A stretch of 64,000 nt of DNA from assembly GCA_024364735.1 (NCBI GenBank), contig JAGFNQ010001114.1:1003171-1067170 (forward strand), written 5' to 3'. The stretch comes from Boesenbergia rotunda. Its lineage: Eukaryota; Streptophyta; Magnoliopsida; Zingiberales; Zingiberaceae. The stretch's first letter is position 1. Every line of letters begins with the position of its first letter. Below, piece by piece: positions 21,770-32,567 of this stretch. Below the pieces are notes generated by a model that did no database searches, was not told where the DNA came from, and worked only from the letters and a program-made list of their open reading frames with translations. Position numbers and translations under genes: made by a program.

Positions 21770-22640
21770 TGTAGGTGATCGTGCGGTTGGTAAGAGGAGA
21801 GGTGAATTGCCCCTACAAAATAAAGACAAATCTTTTATTTCATTTTAACAAAGATAGATGTTAGATTACAAGTAAAATAGTAACATGAACAAAATAACTA
21901 TGCAAAAAGAAAAGAGGCACAAATAGTTTACTTGATTTGCAATCAGGAAGGTTGCTAATCCAAGATAAAGTGGAGCTCAATCTCCTGATTAATTTCTTGG
22001 GGCGGAGAAGCCTCTTTACATAACATTAAACTCAGAAAGATAATGGATAACAAAAATGAAATTCGTGTACAGTAGATTGATTGTATGTAACTAAGCTCTA
22101 GGAGTTTATTTATAGCCTAATGAAGTTTATCCGATCACTGATGTATCTCCAAGTGCTTAGGGGCACTTGACACGTAGCTCAGGTGTTATCCATTTCACAA
22201 TGTTCGTGAACAACTACTTCTAGATCAATATTGGCTTCTCAGGCGCCTGTATACACTGGAGCACCCGGGAACACGAATGCCCAGATGCATAGGGGCGTCC
22301 GAGTTAACTTTGGTCATCATTATGTTGACTAGTCTCTAGCGGGTCTTCTTGGGTGATCTCGGGCCTTCCGGAGTTGGGCTTACCCGAGCCTCCAGCCTTC
22401 TTGAGTGTGCTTCGTCCTGGCTTCGCGTCCCTCGGATGTCACGCGCATCCTTATCGCTTCACCGGTGTACTCTACCACAGACCTTCGTGTCCCTTGAATG
22501 CACCGAGCCCGTCGGCTCCCGTCCTATGCCCTCCTTCTCGACCGCTGTGTCTTCTGCTCAACTTCCTGCGCTCCTAATCTCCTGCACACTTAGACACAAG
22601 GATCAAATACAACAGGAACTAACTTGACTCGGTTGACCAC
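21770..22640 (-). mobile_element. N 5' LTR
   Basis: Starts TGTAGGTGATCGTGCGG after the primer site. It contains GGCGCCTG-type motifs at about 22240, as in W and V. The right end is not fixed; similarity of style fades near 22640. From 22640 to 22905 I see only AT-rich sequence. Confidence 0.55.
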
Positions 22641-22904
22641 ATCAAAACTCACCTGGAATACTTATGCTAATATGCTAAACTACAATAGCAAATTATGATC
22701 CAAACTTTATGATTCCAAAAGGAATTTGTATCATATTTATAGACACCAAATGCTAAACAGCAATAGTAAATCATGATATCATATTCAAAGTGTCAAATAA
22801 ATATATGAATTCCCATTAATATTTTGAACTTTAAGTACATACAATAATCAAAATAAAATATTTGTCTTTATTAAGATAGAGCAATAAAATAAATATAGAT
22901 TTCC

Positions 22905-24245
22905 ACTAAATGAGTTCTTCTCCCATAAGAAGAACTCCCATATCCATAATATGCGCATGTAACACCTTAGGCAGCAAGACTTTGGTGATTGGATCGACTA
23001 ATATAAAATCTGTGCTGATGTGCTCTATCATGATCTGATGACTCTGAACTCTCTTTTTAACCACTAGAAACTTGATGTCGATAAGCTTAGACTTCGACGA
23101 ACTGCGGTTGTTCTTGGTATAATGTTCTACAACTTTATTATCATAATAGATCCTCAGTGGTCTATCAATGCCATCAATGATCTACAATGCTATGATGAAG
23201 TTCCACAGCCAAATTCATGATTGGATGCTTCGTAGTATGCTACTAACTCTGCTTCTATAGTAGATGTGGCACTAGCGTCTGCTTGACGCTCTTCTAAGAT
23301 ATAGCCTGAATTAAACTTCTTGCTATCCAATCATCCAGCAAAATCGGAGTATGAATAACCAATCACCTCCAGATATAGCCCGAATTGTCCTTTAGTTCTT
23401 TTCAAATACCGCATTACTCTTTTAACTATTTTTCAATGCAACAGTCTTGGGTTACTAATATATCTGTCTAACATCTTAATTATAAATGATATATTTGGTC
23501 GAGTAGAAACTTGTGCATACATGAGACTTCCCACTACTGATGTATATGGGAATTGTTCCATCTCCTTTATTTCATGTTCAAGTCGTGGACACTGCTATAA
23601 GCTAAATTTGTCACCTCTTGATACAGGTGTGTCACTAGGTGTACAATTCTGCATGTCATACCTTATAATCACCTTCTCAATGTAGATCTGTTGTGAAAGT
23701 CCAAGAATGCCTCTTGAATGATCATGACAGATCTGAATGTTTAGAACAAAAGATATTTCACCAAGATCTTTCATTTCAAATTTACCAGATAAAAATGACT
23801 TAGTTTCATGTAATAGACTCTTATTATTGCTCACAAGTAATATATCGTCTACATACAGAATAAGTATAACAAACTTGCTCCCACTGAACTTGACATATAT
23901 GCACTAATCAATGGGGTTCTCTTTAAATCTAAATGAGGTAACCACTTGATCAAATTTTTACTACCATTAACGGAACACCTATTTTAAACCATAAATGGAC
24001 TTCTTTAATCTACTTACTATGTGTTTGAGTCTAAGGACTCAAAGTTCTCCGATTACACCATATATAGACTCCTCTATGTCTCCATGGAGGAATGTAGTCT
24101 TTACGTCCATTTGATATAACTTCAAATCAAAATGAGCTATAAGTATCATGATTACCCTAAGGGAGTCTTTCATCGACACAGATGAGAAAGTCTCCTTATA
24201 ATTAATATCTTCCTTCTAAGTGAATCCCTTGACAACAAGATGAAG
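22905..24245 (-). pseudogene. Copia RT/RNase H remnant
   Basis: On the minus strand several short frames spell a decayed copia pol. Near 23830-23595 is NNKSLLHETKSFLSGKFEMKDLGEISFVLNIQI with LGLSQQIYIEKV, the RT end. A TIEAELVAYYEASNHE block near 23260 and YYDNKVVEHYTKNNRSSSKSKLIDI and LVDPITKVLLP near 23100-22990 are RNase H and the Pol end. The upstream RT half (about 24240-23890) is recognisable only in pieces (TTFLHGDIEESIYG). Many stops and frameshifts. Its LTRs were not found. The wording differs from S and is closer to Z. Confidence 0.8.
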
Positions 24246-24253
24246 CTTATACT

Positions 24254-25700
24254 GTAACGACCCTCTCTTCTTAACCTTAACCTTAGAGGGAGGTCACAAT
24301 TTCTTCTTCTCTTTTCTTTATATACTTTTCTTTTACATTGCTCTTAGTTGATTGATGATAGGTGCATTCGACTAGTGCCAGTCGACTCCTAGGGCAAATC
24401 ACTTCCCCAATCTTTCTGTTCGAAAGTTGGCCCTAAAACAGTCGACTGGTGGAACTACCAGTCGACTGATCATTCGACTCCTAGTCGACTAAGACTGGAT
24501 TTCACTCGACCAATCTTTCTGTTCTCTCGAATTCACTGAGGGCAGTCGACTGCTACCTTGAGCAGTCGACTGATACTTTTGGAAATTCAATTCCAGACTT
24601 TAGAAACATAAGAGTACCTCAAATAAAACTTTAGAAACATAAGAATACCTCAAATAAAAACACTTCTACTTCAACTATATTTAAAACTCATAATCATGTT
24701 ACTTGTGCTAGTTCATGAACCATCAATAGCAACTCAAACTTATATCATTGTGGAAATAATAAAATTACCACTAAGCAAGTCTCATCCCAAGTTCTCACTC
24801 CACGGTTCCACCACCACTGACACCAATCATCCTTCCTTTAGCCTCCTTGACTTACATCCTTTCTTTACCTTTATCTGCAGTAAAAGGATGCAAACTATAA
24901 GCAAATTACTTAGTAAATAGACCATGTTCTCATAAAACATACAATCAAGATAAATCATGCTCTTGGTCAAAAGAATACTTGCTTAAAAACATATGGAACT
25001 AGAAATATCATGCTTAACATGAATATGCTCATGAATACACTTGTAACAAATGCTTACATTTGAAAACCTAGCTTGAAATGAAAAATGCTTAACATGCTTG
25101 GAACAAATGCTTGCTTTTGAGAACTTGAAATTGTATACTCTTATACTTTAAAATAGATAAACATCCTATTGTTGGGCCCGACACAGTACCAATGCACACA
25201 TCCCTAATAGGTTTCGGGGTAGCTACCCACCGAACCCTACTAGAGCGTCTCTACTAGGCTCGCCTAGATCTTTGTGGGCCTCGGCCCGGTACATGCCACT
25301 TAAATAAAGTAATATATTTAAAACTTGTAATCCTTGTACTTATAATGCTTACACTTTACATATCCTTTGCACTTAAAATTAGGGTTCCCAAAACTTGTTT
25401 TGAGACTCATCAAGACCTTGGTCTTGTACTTTCCTCAATGCACCTTACGTGCCTTAGTCCCAGAACTCGTTCTAGGACTTAGTAAGACCTCGGTCTTACT
25501 CTGTACTTTTATCGAGCACCTTGCGTGCCCTAATCCCAAAACTCGTTTTGGGGCAAATCAAGACCTTAGTCTTGCTATACTCAGATCACACACACAAAAA
25601 TGCTTAGAATCAAGTTCTACAATAATTAAAATCATTCTAGAACTACTTTTACTGCAGGTGAGTGATCTACTTACCTTGTTACTTACTAACTCACTATATT
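24254..25700. repeat. Probable gypsy LTR sequence with CAGTCGACTG palindromes
   Basis: Starts TGTAACGACCC, a common chromovirus LTR start. It holds four CAGTCGACTG palindromes at 24440-24575 and a GGGCCCGACACAGTACC / GGCCTCGGCCCGGTACATG pair near 25176 and 25278. Orientation and right end are uncertain. No coding: the open frame at 25367-25702 follows a tandem repeat. Confidence 0.4.
25376..25590. repeat. Three diverged tandem repeats of about 77 bp
   Basis: Units start near 25376, 25452 and 25529. Each has CCCA(A/G)AACT(T/C)GTT and a small inverted repeat of the form AAGACCTTGGTCTT. The first two also end with CACCTTACGTGCC or CACCTTGCGTGCC. Confidence 0.75.
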
Positions 25701-25716
25701 AAGTGCTAGGGCTAGT

Positions 25717-25983
25717 GTGGAAGCTAATGGAGTCAAAGGAAGTGAACGAGTTGTCCAACAAGCTAACGATATGGATCATGCTCAACCCACTCTAGAAGAT
25801 GTTGATGATCTATTATGCATCAAAGGAGGCCCAATTACAAGGGCTAAGGCTAAAAAGATGAAAGCAGCACTTAATGTGCTAATTAAAGATGTGAAAGCCA
25901 AAGCTACCATTGAAGAAGGTTTGACCAAGAGCAAGTCATACGGCTTATTCAACCTAATTCAAGCCTTAGATGAGCTTAACTAG
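25717..25983 (+). pseudogene. ORF fragment with GPITRAKAKK motif (gypsy-associated)
   Basis: An open frame from a GTG in a longer partial frame ending at TAG. It contains GGPITRAKAKKMKAALNVLI and ends NLIQALDELN. A similar GP(I/L/V)TRARAK peptide is found near the end of many plant gypsy elements, which is the basis for the call; I cannot align it here. No start codon and no neighbouring pol, so it is a fragment. Confidence 0.4.
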
Positions 25984-25997
25984 TCACTTAAGTCTCT

Positions 25998-26397
25998 TGT
26001 CTATGTAAGAGAGATATATAGGCCTCTACTAAATGGGCTTCCTTTTGGCCTTTTAGGGTTTTTAGGTCACCCTATAGCTATAAATTAAGGGGGTGGTAGC
26101 CACAATATGCAACTTTTGGCTTATTTCAATCTACTACATGGTGAGGCTCTCACTTGTTGGTTCTTCATTGAACTAGAACTTATCAAGGCATCCCCTTGTG
26201 GCGTTCAAGACTTATCAACCTCCATCCCAAGTTTGTGGCGTCTATCTTCTTATTCTTCTATACCAAGGTTCGTGCTTTCCTAAGTATTGGGTCGAGGTTC
26301 TTTCTTTCATTCTCCATCTTTTCGATTTAGACAATCTTTCTCTATTTCTTCCATTTGTTGTGTGTTCTTGAGACTTCTTCTCTTTGGGATTGCATCA
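25998..26397 (+). mobile_element. Short gypsy-type LTR (about 400 bp)
   Basis: Starts TGTCTATGTAAGAGAG and ends TTGGGATTGCATCA, directly followed by a Met-tRNA primer site at 26400-26412. TATAAATTAAGG near 26081 is a likely TATA box. The leader 26398-26600 ends in A-rich sequence and is replaced at about 26603 by V internal sequence, so only this end of the element is left. The left boundary is inferred from the TG. Confidence 0.6.
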
Positions 26398-26399
26398 TT

Positions 26400-26412
26400 T
26401 GGTATCAGAGCC
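26400..26412 (+). other. Primer-binding site of the gypsy-type LTR
   Basis: TGGTATCAGAGCC, complementary to initiator Met-tRNA, three bases after the LTR. Confidence 0.8.
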
Positions 26413-26602
26413 TTAGGTTTTTCTAAATCGATTTGGTTATCCTTTTCTTTGTGTTCTTGAGTTTCTATCTTATTTTTGTTCCTTTTCATTTGCTTAGCAA
26501 GCCTTACTTGCTTTGTTGCTCTCAAAAAAAAAGGAGGAGGAAAAAAAATGTGATTTTCGGCCAAAAAAAACAAAGAAAGGAAGAAAGAAAGAAAACAATT
26601 GA

Positions 26603-28245
26603 CAAATTATTCAAGCATCTCACAATACACCCATAAGGCAACCATGCTTGCTTGTACTACGACACTTAGACTGGGTGAGATGTTAAGGACATATTAATTG
26701 ACAAATGTTTTTCAAAATATTTTCAAAATCTTTAGGATATTTACTTAAAATTATATTTTCAAAATAATGGTTAAACATAATAATGTTTTTATGAATTTCA
26801 TGCTTGCCTGATTGCTTATCTATAAAATACATTTTGTAAAATCATATATCTATTTCGAAAAATGGTTGACCTACACACTTAGACACAAACCTTTTAGGTC
26901 AACACTAAAGTCCCTTAAGACACTTAGGTAGAGTCAGATGATATCAGGTGTAGGGGGAGTTTTTGTTAAAAGTTATTTTTCAAAATTTATCAGTTTCAAA
27001 GATTATTCTTTTTGAAAATTTAGATCATTCAAATACTATGTGCTTTAAAAATTACTATCATTTCAAAATTATTATGTTTTTGAAAAATATCTCAAAAACT
27101 TATGATATCCTTCAAAATATATTTTTCAAAAATTATATCTTTGAAAAATATCATACAATTTCAAAATGCATTTCAAAATTGTGCTAATTGCTCTTTTGAT
27201 TTAGATGAACTCTAATGACACATAGGAATATCCATTATGATCTGTAAGGATTCCTACGATTGTGTCAGGTTTAGGGGGGGTCCTACCCAAAAGAAATTAA
27301 TTCTATTATCTGACTATTTTTTAAAAAATTATTAGATAATTCTTTTTATTTGAATCAAACCCTAAGACTCAGAGGAAGATTACTTGTAGTCAACAAGCTT
27401 CCTAGGACTGTGTCAAGTTTAGGGGGAGGTCAAATTTGAAGAATTAATAAATGCTTCAAAAATATTATATTTTCATACATTATATTTTCAAAATCATTTT
27501 GAAAACATAAGTATTCTCTCTTCAAAACACTATCATTTTAAATCATATTTTTCTCAGTCTTAAAAATTACTTTGTGAAAATCTTTTCATCTTTTGAACAA
27601 GTATTCTCTCTTCAAAACACTATCTTTTTGACTTTTGGAATCAATTTGAAATAATTTTTACTTGAGTTTGGAAAATTTCGAGGACACATAGGAAAATTTC
27701 CTTGTAGTTAACAAGGTTTCCTAGGATTGTATCAGGCTGGAAAAGAAACCAAGTCAAGAAAATTATTATGTTTTCAAAACAAAATTTTATTAAAAATATT
27801 GATTTATGAAAAATCCCTAAGATACATAGGAATTTTCTTGGGGTCAACAAGATTCCTAGGATTGTTGTCAGACTTAGGGAAGTTCCATTCTTACATATTT
27901 TTCCATATTGTTGGTGTAATTTAAGTAATTATTTTTTAATAATACTTTACAAAACAAATACTCAATCTTTTTCAAACAAAAAGGGGGAAGAGTCACGAAA
28001 TGTTTATCAAAAATTATACTTTTAAAACAATTATCCTAAGTACTTTCAAAAGGAGGAGAGAAATTTTAAGGAAAATTTTCATTGTTGGCGCAAGTTTTCA
28101 TGTAATTATTTTTATGTGTGACAAAGGGGGAGAGATGAGCTTAGGTCAGACTTTTTTTCGATTTCTCCCAAAAGATTAAACCTAGACTTAACCCTTAAGA
28201 CCAATTCTAACTTAAGATATTGTCAAACATCAAAAAAGGGGAGAT
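26603..28245 (+). mobile_element. V internal region, copy A (3' part only)
   Basis: Begins abruptly at AAATTATTCAAGCATCTCAC and matches 31763 onward and 44505 onward. It holds the CATCTCAC/GTGAGATG hairpin (26616-26682) and five diverged units ending in GTGTCAGGTTTAGGGGGAG-like tracts near 26950, 27275, 27420, 27740 and 27880. The polypurine tract CAAAAAAGGGGAGAT (28231-28245) touches the LTR. No coding. Confidence 0.85.
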
Positions 28246-29578
28246 TGTTGGTGCAAGATGCATCATTGATGTCTTCCTCTAATGTTTCGATGTTTAACAA
28301 TATACTTAAGCTAGTAGTATATGTTAGACATGGTAAGGGTCCAGTCAAGATTAATATGACTAGCAAAAGAAATCCTTATCAAGGTAAAGAAAAGACCTAG
28401 TTAACCTAGGTAATAAGTCCTGGTTCAAGGAATTGGGCACTAATTCCTGGCCAAGGGCTGGGCACCTATGACTTGACCGTGGGTTGGGCACGAAGTCCTG
28501 GTTCGTGGAATTGAGCAATAAGTCTAGGCCGAGGGCTGGGCACCTAAGACCTGACCGAGGGTTGGGGCTGAAGTCCTGGTTCATGGAATTTGGCAATCAG
28601 TCCTGGTCGTGAACTGGGAACCAAAGTCCTGATTCGGAAGATCAGGCAAAAGTCCAACCGGAGGAGTCGGTTGGCAAACTTCTCCTGAGAGGAGTAGGTG
28701 AGGGCGCGTTCGCCGGGAAGGGGACACTAGGCATCGGTTTGACCTAGGGTTTCGCGAGAAATCCAAAGTCAAAACCTATCATTAAGGCTAAGATTATATA
28801 TTTGTTTATCTTGTATTTGTGTATCTTGCAGGTACCTAGAGTAGCAGGCAAGTCAATCGAGCAAACGTAAGAAAACAGGTTGTTGGGAAGACTTTCCTGG
28901 GCGACTGAATGGAATCAAGTGCCTGAATGGAATCAGGCGGCCTACATGTGTCAGGGCCCTATACCTATCAGGCACTTGAAAGGTTGCCTTATCAGCATCG
29001 CGAAGTTCGCGATTACGGATGAGTTTTTGACCATATAGAGGCTCCCCAAAGGCCTCTAGGGCTCCCGTGAAGATGCTATAAAAGGTGCTTCGACCCCTCA
29101 ACTCAGAACACCACTCGCTACAACATTCTTAGCATTCTGAGCGATGAAAAAGTGCTAGAGATGAAGCTCTGTGATCAAGGAGTCTCTAGGAGGAAGTGCG
29201 CGCACTTTGGACTTCTAGATTGATCGAGTCTTCGACTTTTGTTTGGTTTGCTTTTCATTTTCAAGTTAAAGTTATTTACTATTGTTTTGCTTGTAACTCT
29301 GAACTGTAAGACGAGTTTTTCCGCCTCTGAAAAGTCCGGAAAAGAGACCACTAGTGGACGGGCGCTACCCATAATTAGGTCGTGGACGTACCGACCCTGG
29401 GGGGGGGGGGTTGAGAACCAAGTAAATCCCGCGTGTACGAGTGTCATCTATTTTCGTTTGTTTTATTATTTCCACTACTACTAACTCTCCGACTAGAACA
29501 AACATACGAAAGCCAATTTTACAAAGGAATTTTCAAGTCGATATTCACCCCCCCTCTATCGACGGCACTGGTCGTACA
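28246..29578 (+). mobile_element. V LTR 1 (1,333 bp)
   Basis: TGTTGGTGCAAGATGCATC at the start and GACGGCACTGGTCGTACA at the end, with a polypurine tract before it and a primer site after it. It therefore serves as LTR for both flanking internal regions. It contains seven or so short units alternating CCTGGTTC(G/A)TGGAATT and CTGACCGAGGGTTGGG (28420-28600), and TATAAAAGG at 29077-29085. Confidence 0.92.
29077..29085 (+). promoter_or_regulatory. TATA box of V LTR 1
   Basis: GCTATAAAAGGTGCTTCG, conserved in V LTR 2 at 41929-41937. Confidence 0.7.
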
Positions 29579-29580
29579 AG

Positions 29581-29593
29581 TGGTATCAGAGCC
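29581..29593 (+). other. Primer-binding site, V copy B
   Basis: TGGTATCAGAGCC two bases after LTR 1. Confidence 0.85.
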
Positions 29594-29699
29594 TGGTTGC
29601 ACTTCACCATACTAACAGCTAATGGAGAAAAGACGCCAGGAGTTGAGGGGGAGCAAGGGTGAATCAGGTATTTTTCAATTATGTCTGTATTTAAATTTC

Positions 29700-29900
29700 A
29701 TATAATATGTTTTAAGTGCAGGGAGAGAAGACACTATAAAAACTAGTGTCCTACTCGTAAGACTCGTTCGTCACTACCGACGGCAAAGGAGATACCAGCG
29801 CCAGGAGTCCGGAGGGCAAGAGCCATTTCCAGTGCTTCAGATCTCAAAAGCATGGACACAACAAGAACCAATGTCGGACCAAGGTACGAAAAGATACTTT
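29700..29900 (+). pseudogene. V zinc-knuckle ORF, copy B (broken)
   Basis: Equivalent to the open 42509-42832 frame. The first knuckle reads CFKCRERRHYKN then a TAG where copy C has CAG (Gln), and further changes disrupt the second knuckle. It is the dead version of a small Gag-like nucleocapsid. Confidence 0.8.
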
Positions 29901-30320
29901 TTTGGCAATAATTTTCAAATTCTTGCACAGTTTCACAAGCATACTAATAAGTCTGATAATTTAGATAATTTTTTTTGACAAATTAGATCTATCACATAAT
30001 CAACTTAATATATTATACGATAACTTATCAAACTTAGGAAATAGTAGAATATCAAATATAAATTCTTTAATCTTTAATATTAATGCCAAAAACTTCAAAA
30101 TTAATAGTAAGGTTGAGGATAATAATGATTTTTCTAATAGTTATGATAATTCTAAGGATAAAGATAAAATTATCATCAATAATACTTCTAAAAATTCTGA
30201 TACTGATGATATTAATAATTCTCAAGATAATATTATTAATGATTTTCTAATAAATTTGAGGATAATTCTGATAATTTAGAAACATCTTTAGATAATAATG
30301 AAGATTTAATTAATAATTTC

Positions 30321-30644
30321 TTGGATAATCTTGATGTTAATTATGAAACATTAATTAGTAATCCTAAAAACTATTCTACCTATTTTGTTGATAATAAAAT
30401 TTTAATTAATAACTATGAAAATGAAGATGAAGAATATGATTCTGAAGATGATGAAGAATTCAACAAAATTAAGGATATAATTAACAAGGCTTACAAAAAT
30501 TCAAATAAGGCAGAAGTATTAAACAAGTTTGAAAGCTTAAAAACAAAAGAAAACATTAAGGAATCAGAATGTTTTGAATTATTGAAAATGATGCAATTAG
30601 ACCCACAATTACTATTTAACCCTAAAATCTTAAGACCAAATTAA
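30321..30644 (+). CDS. V Asp/Glu/Asn-rich ORF, copy B
   Basis: 107 residues, MDNLDVNYETLISNPKNYST to LLFNPKILRPN. It has an acidic centre (NEDEEYDSEDDEEFN) and a helical Lys/Glu-rich C-terminal part ending LKMMQLDPQLLFNP. The same frame is open in copy C (43106-43490) with mostly conservative changes. Upstream the acidic character continues in a frame offset by one base, and the offset is present in both copies. Position after zinc knuckles suggests the tail of a reduced Gag. I do not recognise the family; expression is unproven. Confidence 0.45.
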   Translation: MDNLDVNYETLISNPKNYSTYFVDNKILINNYENEDEEYDSEDDEEFNKIKDIINKAYKNSNKAEVLNKFESLKTKENIKESECFELLKMMQLDPQLLFNPKILRPN

Positions 30645-31130
30645 TTCTTAACAACTTCATTAATTTAACTCCAATTAATTCTTAATTAATTCTTAAATAA
30701 TTAAACCTTAATTAATTCATAAATAATTAAACCTTAATTAATTCTTAATAAATTCTTAAATAATTAAACGTTAATTAATTCTTAAATAATTAAACTTTAA
30801 ATAATTTCTAAATATTAAACCTTAATTAACTCTAATTAATTCTTAAATAATTGAACCTTAGTTAATAATTAATAATTTCAACCTTAGTTAATAATTAATA
30901 ATTTCAACCTTAATTAATAATATTTTAACTTTAATTAATCCTTAATTATATTAACTTTAATTAATTCTTAATAATTTATAACTTTAATAAATTCCTAACA
31001 ATTGGTACCCTAATTAATTCTTAATAATTTTAATCATACTTAATTTGTAATAATTTTAATCTTAATAATGTTTAATTTTCAAATCTTAATTAAAAATTCA
31101 ATCCATAATTCAAAAGTCATAAAAAATTCA
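30645..31130. repeat. AT-rich degenerate repeat (AATTAATTCTTAAATAATTAAAC units)
   Basis: Many imperfect copies of TTAATTAATTCTTAA and AATAATTAAACC. A counterpart lies at 43491-43870 in copy C. No coding. From 31130 to 31434 nothing else is seen. Confidence 0.75.
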
Positions 31131-31434
31131 TGAACTTAACTCAAATTGATTATCTTCAAGTATGAAACCAAAAAAATTCAACCCATCCGAAACCTCCAAC
31201 ATAATAATATTAAATATGTCAATGTAGGTTGGCATATTCGCGGGTTCACACGATATGTATCAAATCGGGAATTTGATACATTATTAGAAACTTAATTGAA
31301 ATGTTATGACTTGATTGACTCATGCATAAATGCCATATTCATGCATTTGCTGGTTTTTTTTAAAAAAAATATTTATCATGTCATTCATGTTTAATTTTCT
31401 ACATGATTTAGAACGGTTAGATAGGAAAAGATTG

Positions 31435-31760
31435 GTTGACACCTGCCTAACCTAGTACTAGGGTGGGGCGAGATGATAGTACGTTAGGGAAGCTTGTCTT
31501 AGCTAAGTGGAACTAGCCGAAGCTACCTCGTCACATCCTAGACTAGTTAGACCAGAGTTCTTCAAAGAGTAAAATGAATGTATTATTTCTTTGAAAGACT
31601 TTGTCTAAGGAAAGGGTTGATGATCCTATAAGGTTACGACTAAAGAAGGCCTCTGTGCCTCGCCAAGACCTGGAAGCTGATTATTAAAATTTGCTTTTAA
31701 TTTACAAATTGATTAAACTCGAATCTAACTCAAGGTCAACCGGTCTATAAATAAAATTGA
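31435..31760 (+). other. Untranslated module shared by V and Y, V copy B
   Basis: Contains AGGGTGGGGCGAGATGATAG, GTGGAACTAGCCGAAGCTAC, GACTAGTTAGACCAGAG, AAGAAGGCCTCTGTGCCTCG and CCAAGACCTGGAAG in this order. The same blocks occur in Y at 52151-52515 and in V copy C at 44172-44495, although Y and V LTRs differ. Stops in all frames. Confidence 0.8.
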
Positions 31761-31775
31761 GAAAAATTATTCAAG

Positions 31776-31842
31776 CATCTCACAATACACTCATAAGGCA
31801 GCCATGCTTGCTTGTACTACGACACTTAGACTGGGTGAGATG
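31776..31842 (+). other. Conserved CATCTCAC...GTGAGATG hairpin, V copy B
   Basis: Eight-base inverted repeat with a 51-base loop. The same stem occurs at 26616-26682 and at 53479-53543 in Y. In V copy C (44513-) the right arm is mutated. Confidence 0.65.
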
Positions 31843-32567
31843 TTAAGGACATATTAATTGACAAATGTTTTTCAAAATGTTTTCAAAATCTTTAGGATAT
31901 TTACTTAAAATTATATTTTCAAAATAATGGTTAAACATAATAAAGTTTTTATGAATTTCATGCTTGCCTAATTGCTTATCTATACAATACATTTTCAAAA
32001 ATCATATATCTATTTCAAAAAATGGTTGACCTACACACTTAGACACAAACCTTTTCGGTCAACACTAAAGTCCCTTAAGACACTTAGGTAGAGTCAGACG
32101 ATATCAGGTTTAGGGGGAGTTTTTGTTAAAAGTTATTTTTCAACATTTATTAGTTTCAGTGATTATTCTTTTTGAAAATTTAGATCTTTCAAATACTATG
32201 TGCTTTAAAAATTAATATCATTTCAAAATTATTATGTTTTTGAAAAATATCTCAAAAACTTATGTATCCTTCAAAATATTTTTTTTCAAAAATTATATCT
32301 TTGAAAAATATCATACTATTTCAAAATGCATTTCAAAAATTGTGCTAATTGCTCTTTTGATTTAGATGAACTCTAAAGATAAATAGGAAATATCCTTTAT
32401 GATCTGTAAGGATTCCTACGATTGTGTCAAGTTTAGGGGGAGCCCTACCCAAAAGAAATTAATTCTATTCTCTGACAATTTTTTTAAAAATTATAAGATA
32501 ATTCTTTTTGTTTGAATCAAACCCTAAGACTCAGAGGAAGATTACTTGCAGTCAACAAGCTTCCTAG

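Noticed and set aside
25367..25702. 111-residue plus-strand ORF
   Set aside because: Composed of the 77-bp tandem repeat translated; no motif.
26613..26690. Boundary of an independent short element at the CATCTCAC hairpin
   Set aside because: The hairpin sits at the same internal place in all V copies and in Y, without target duplications.
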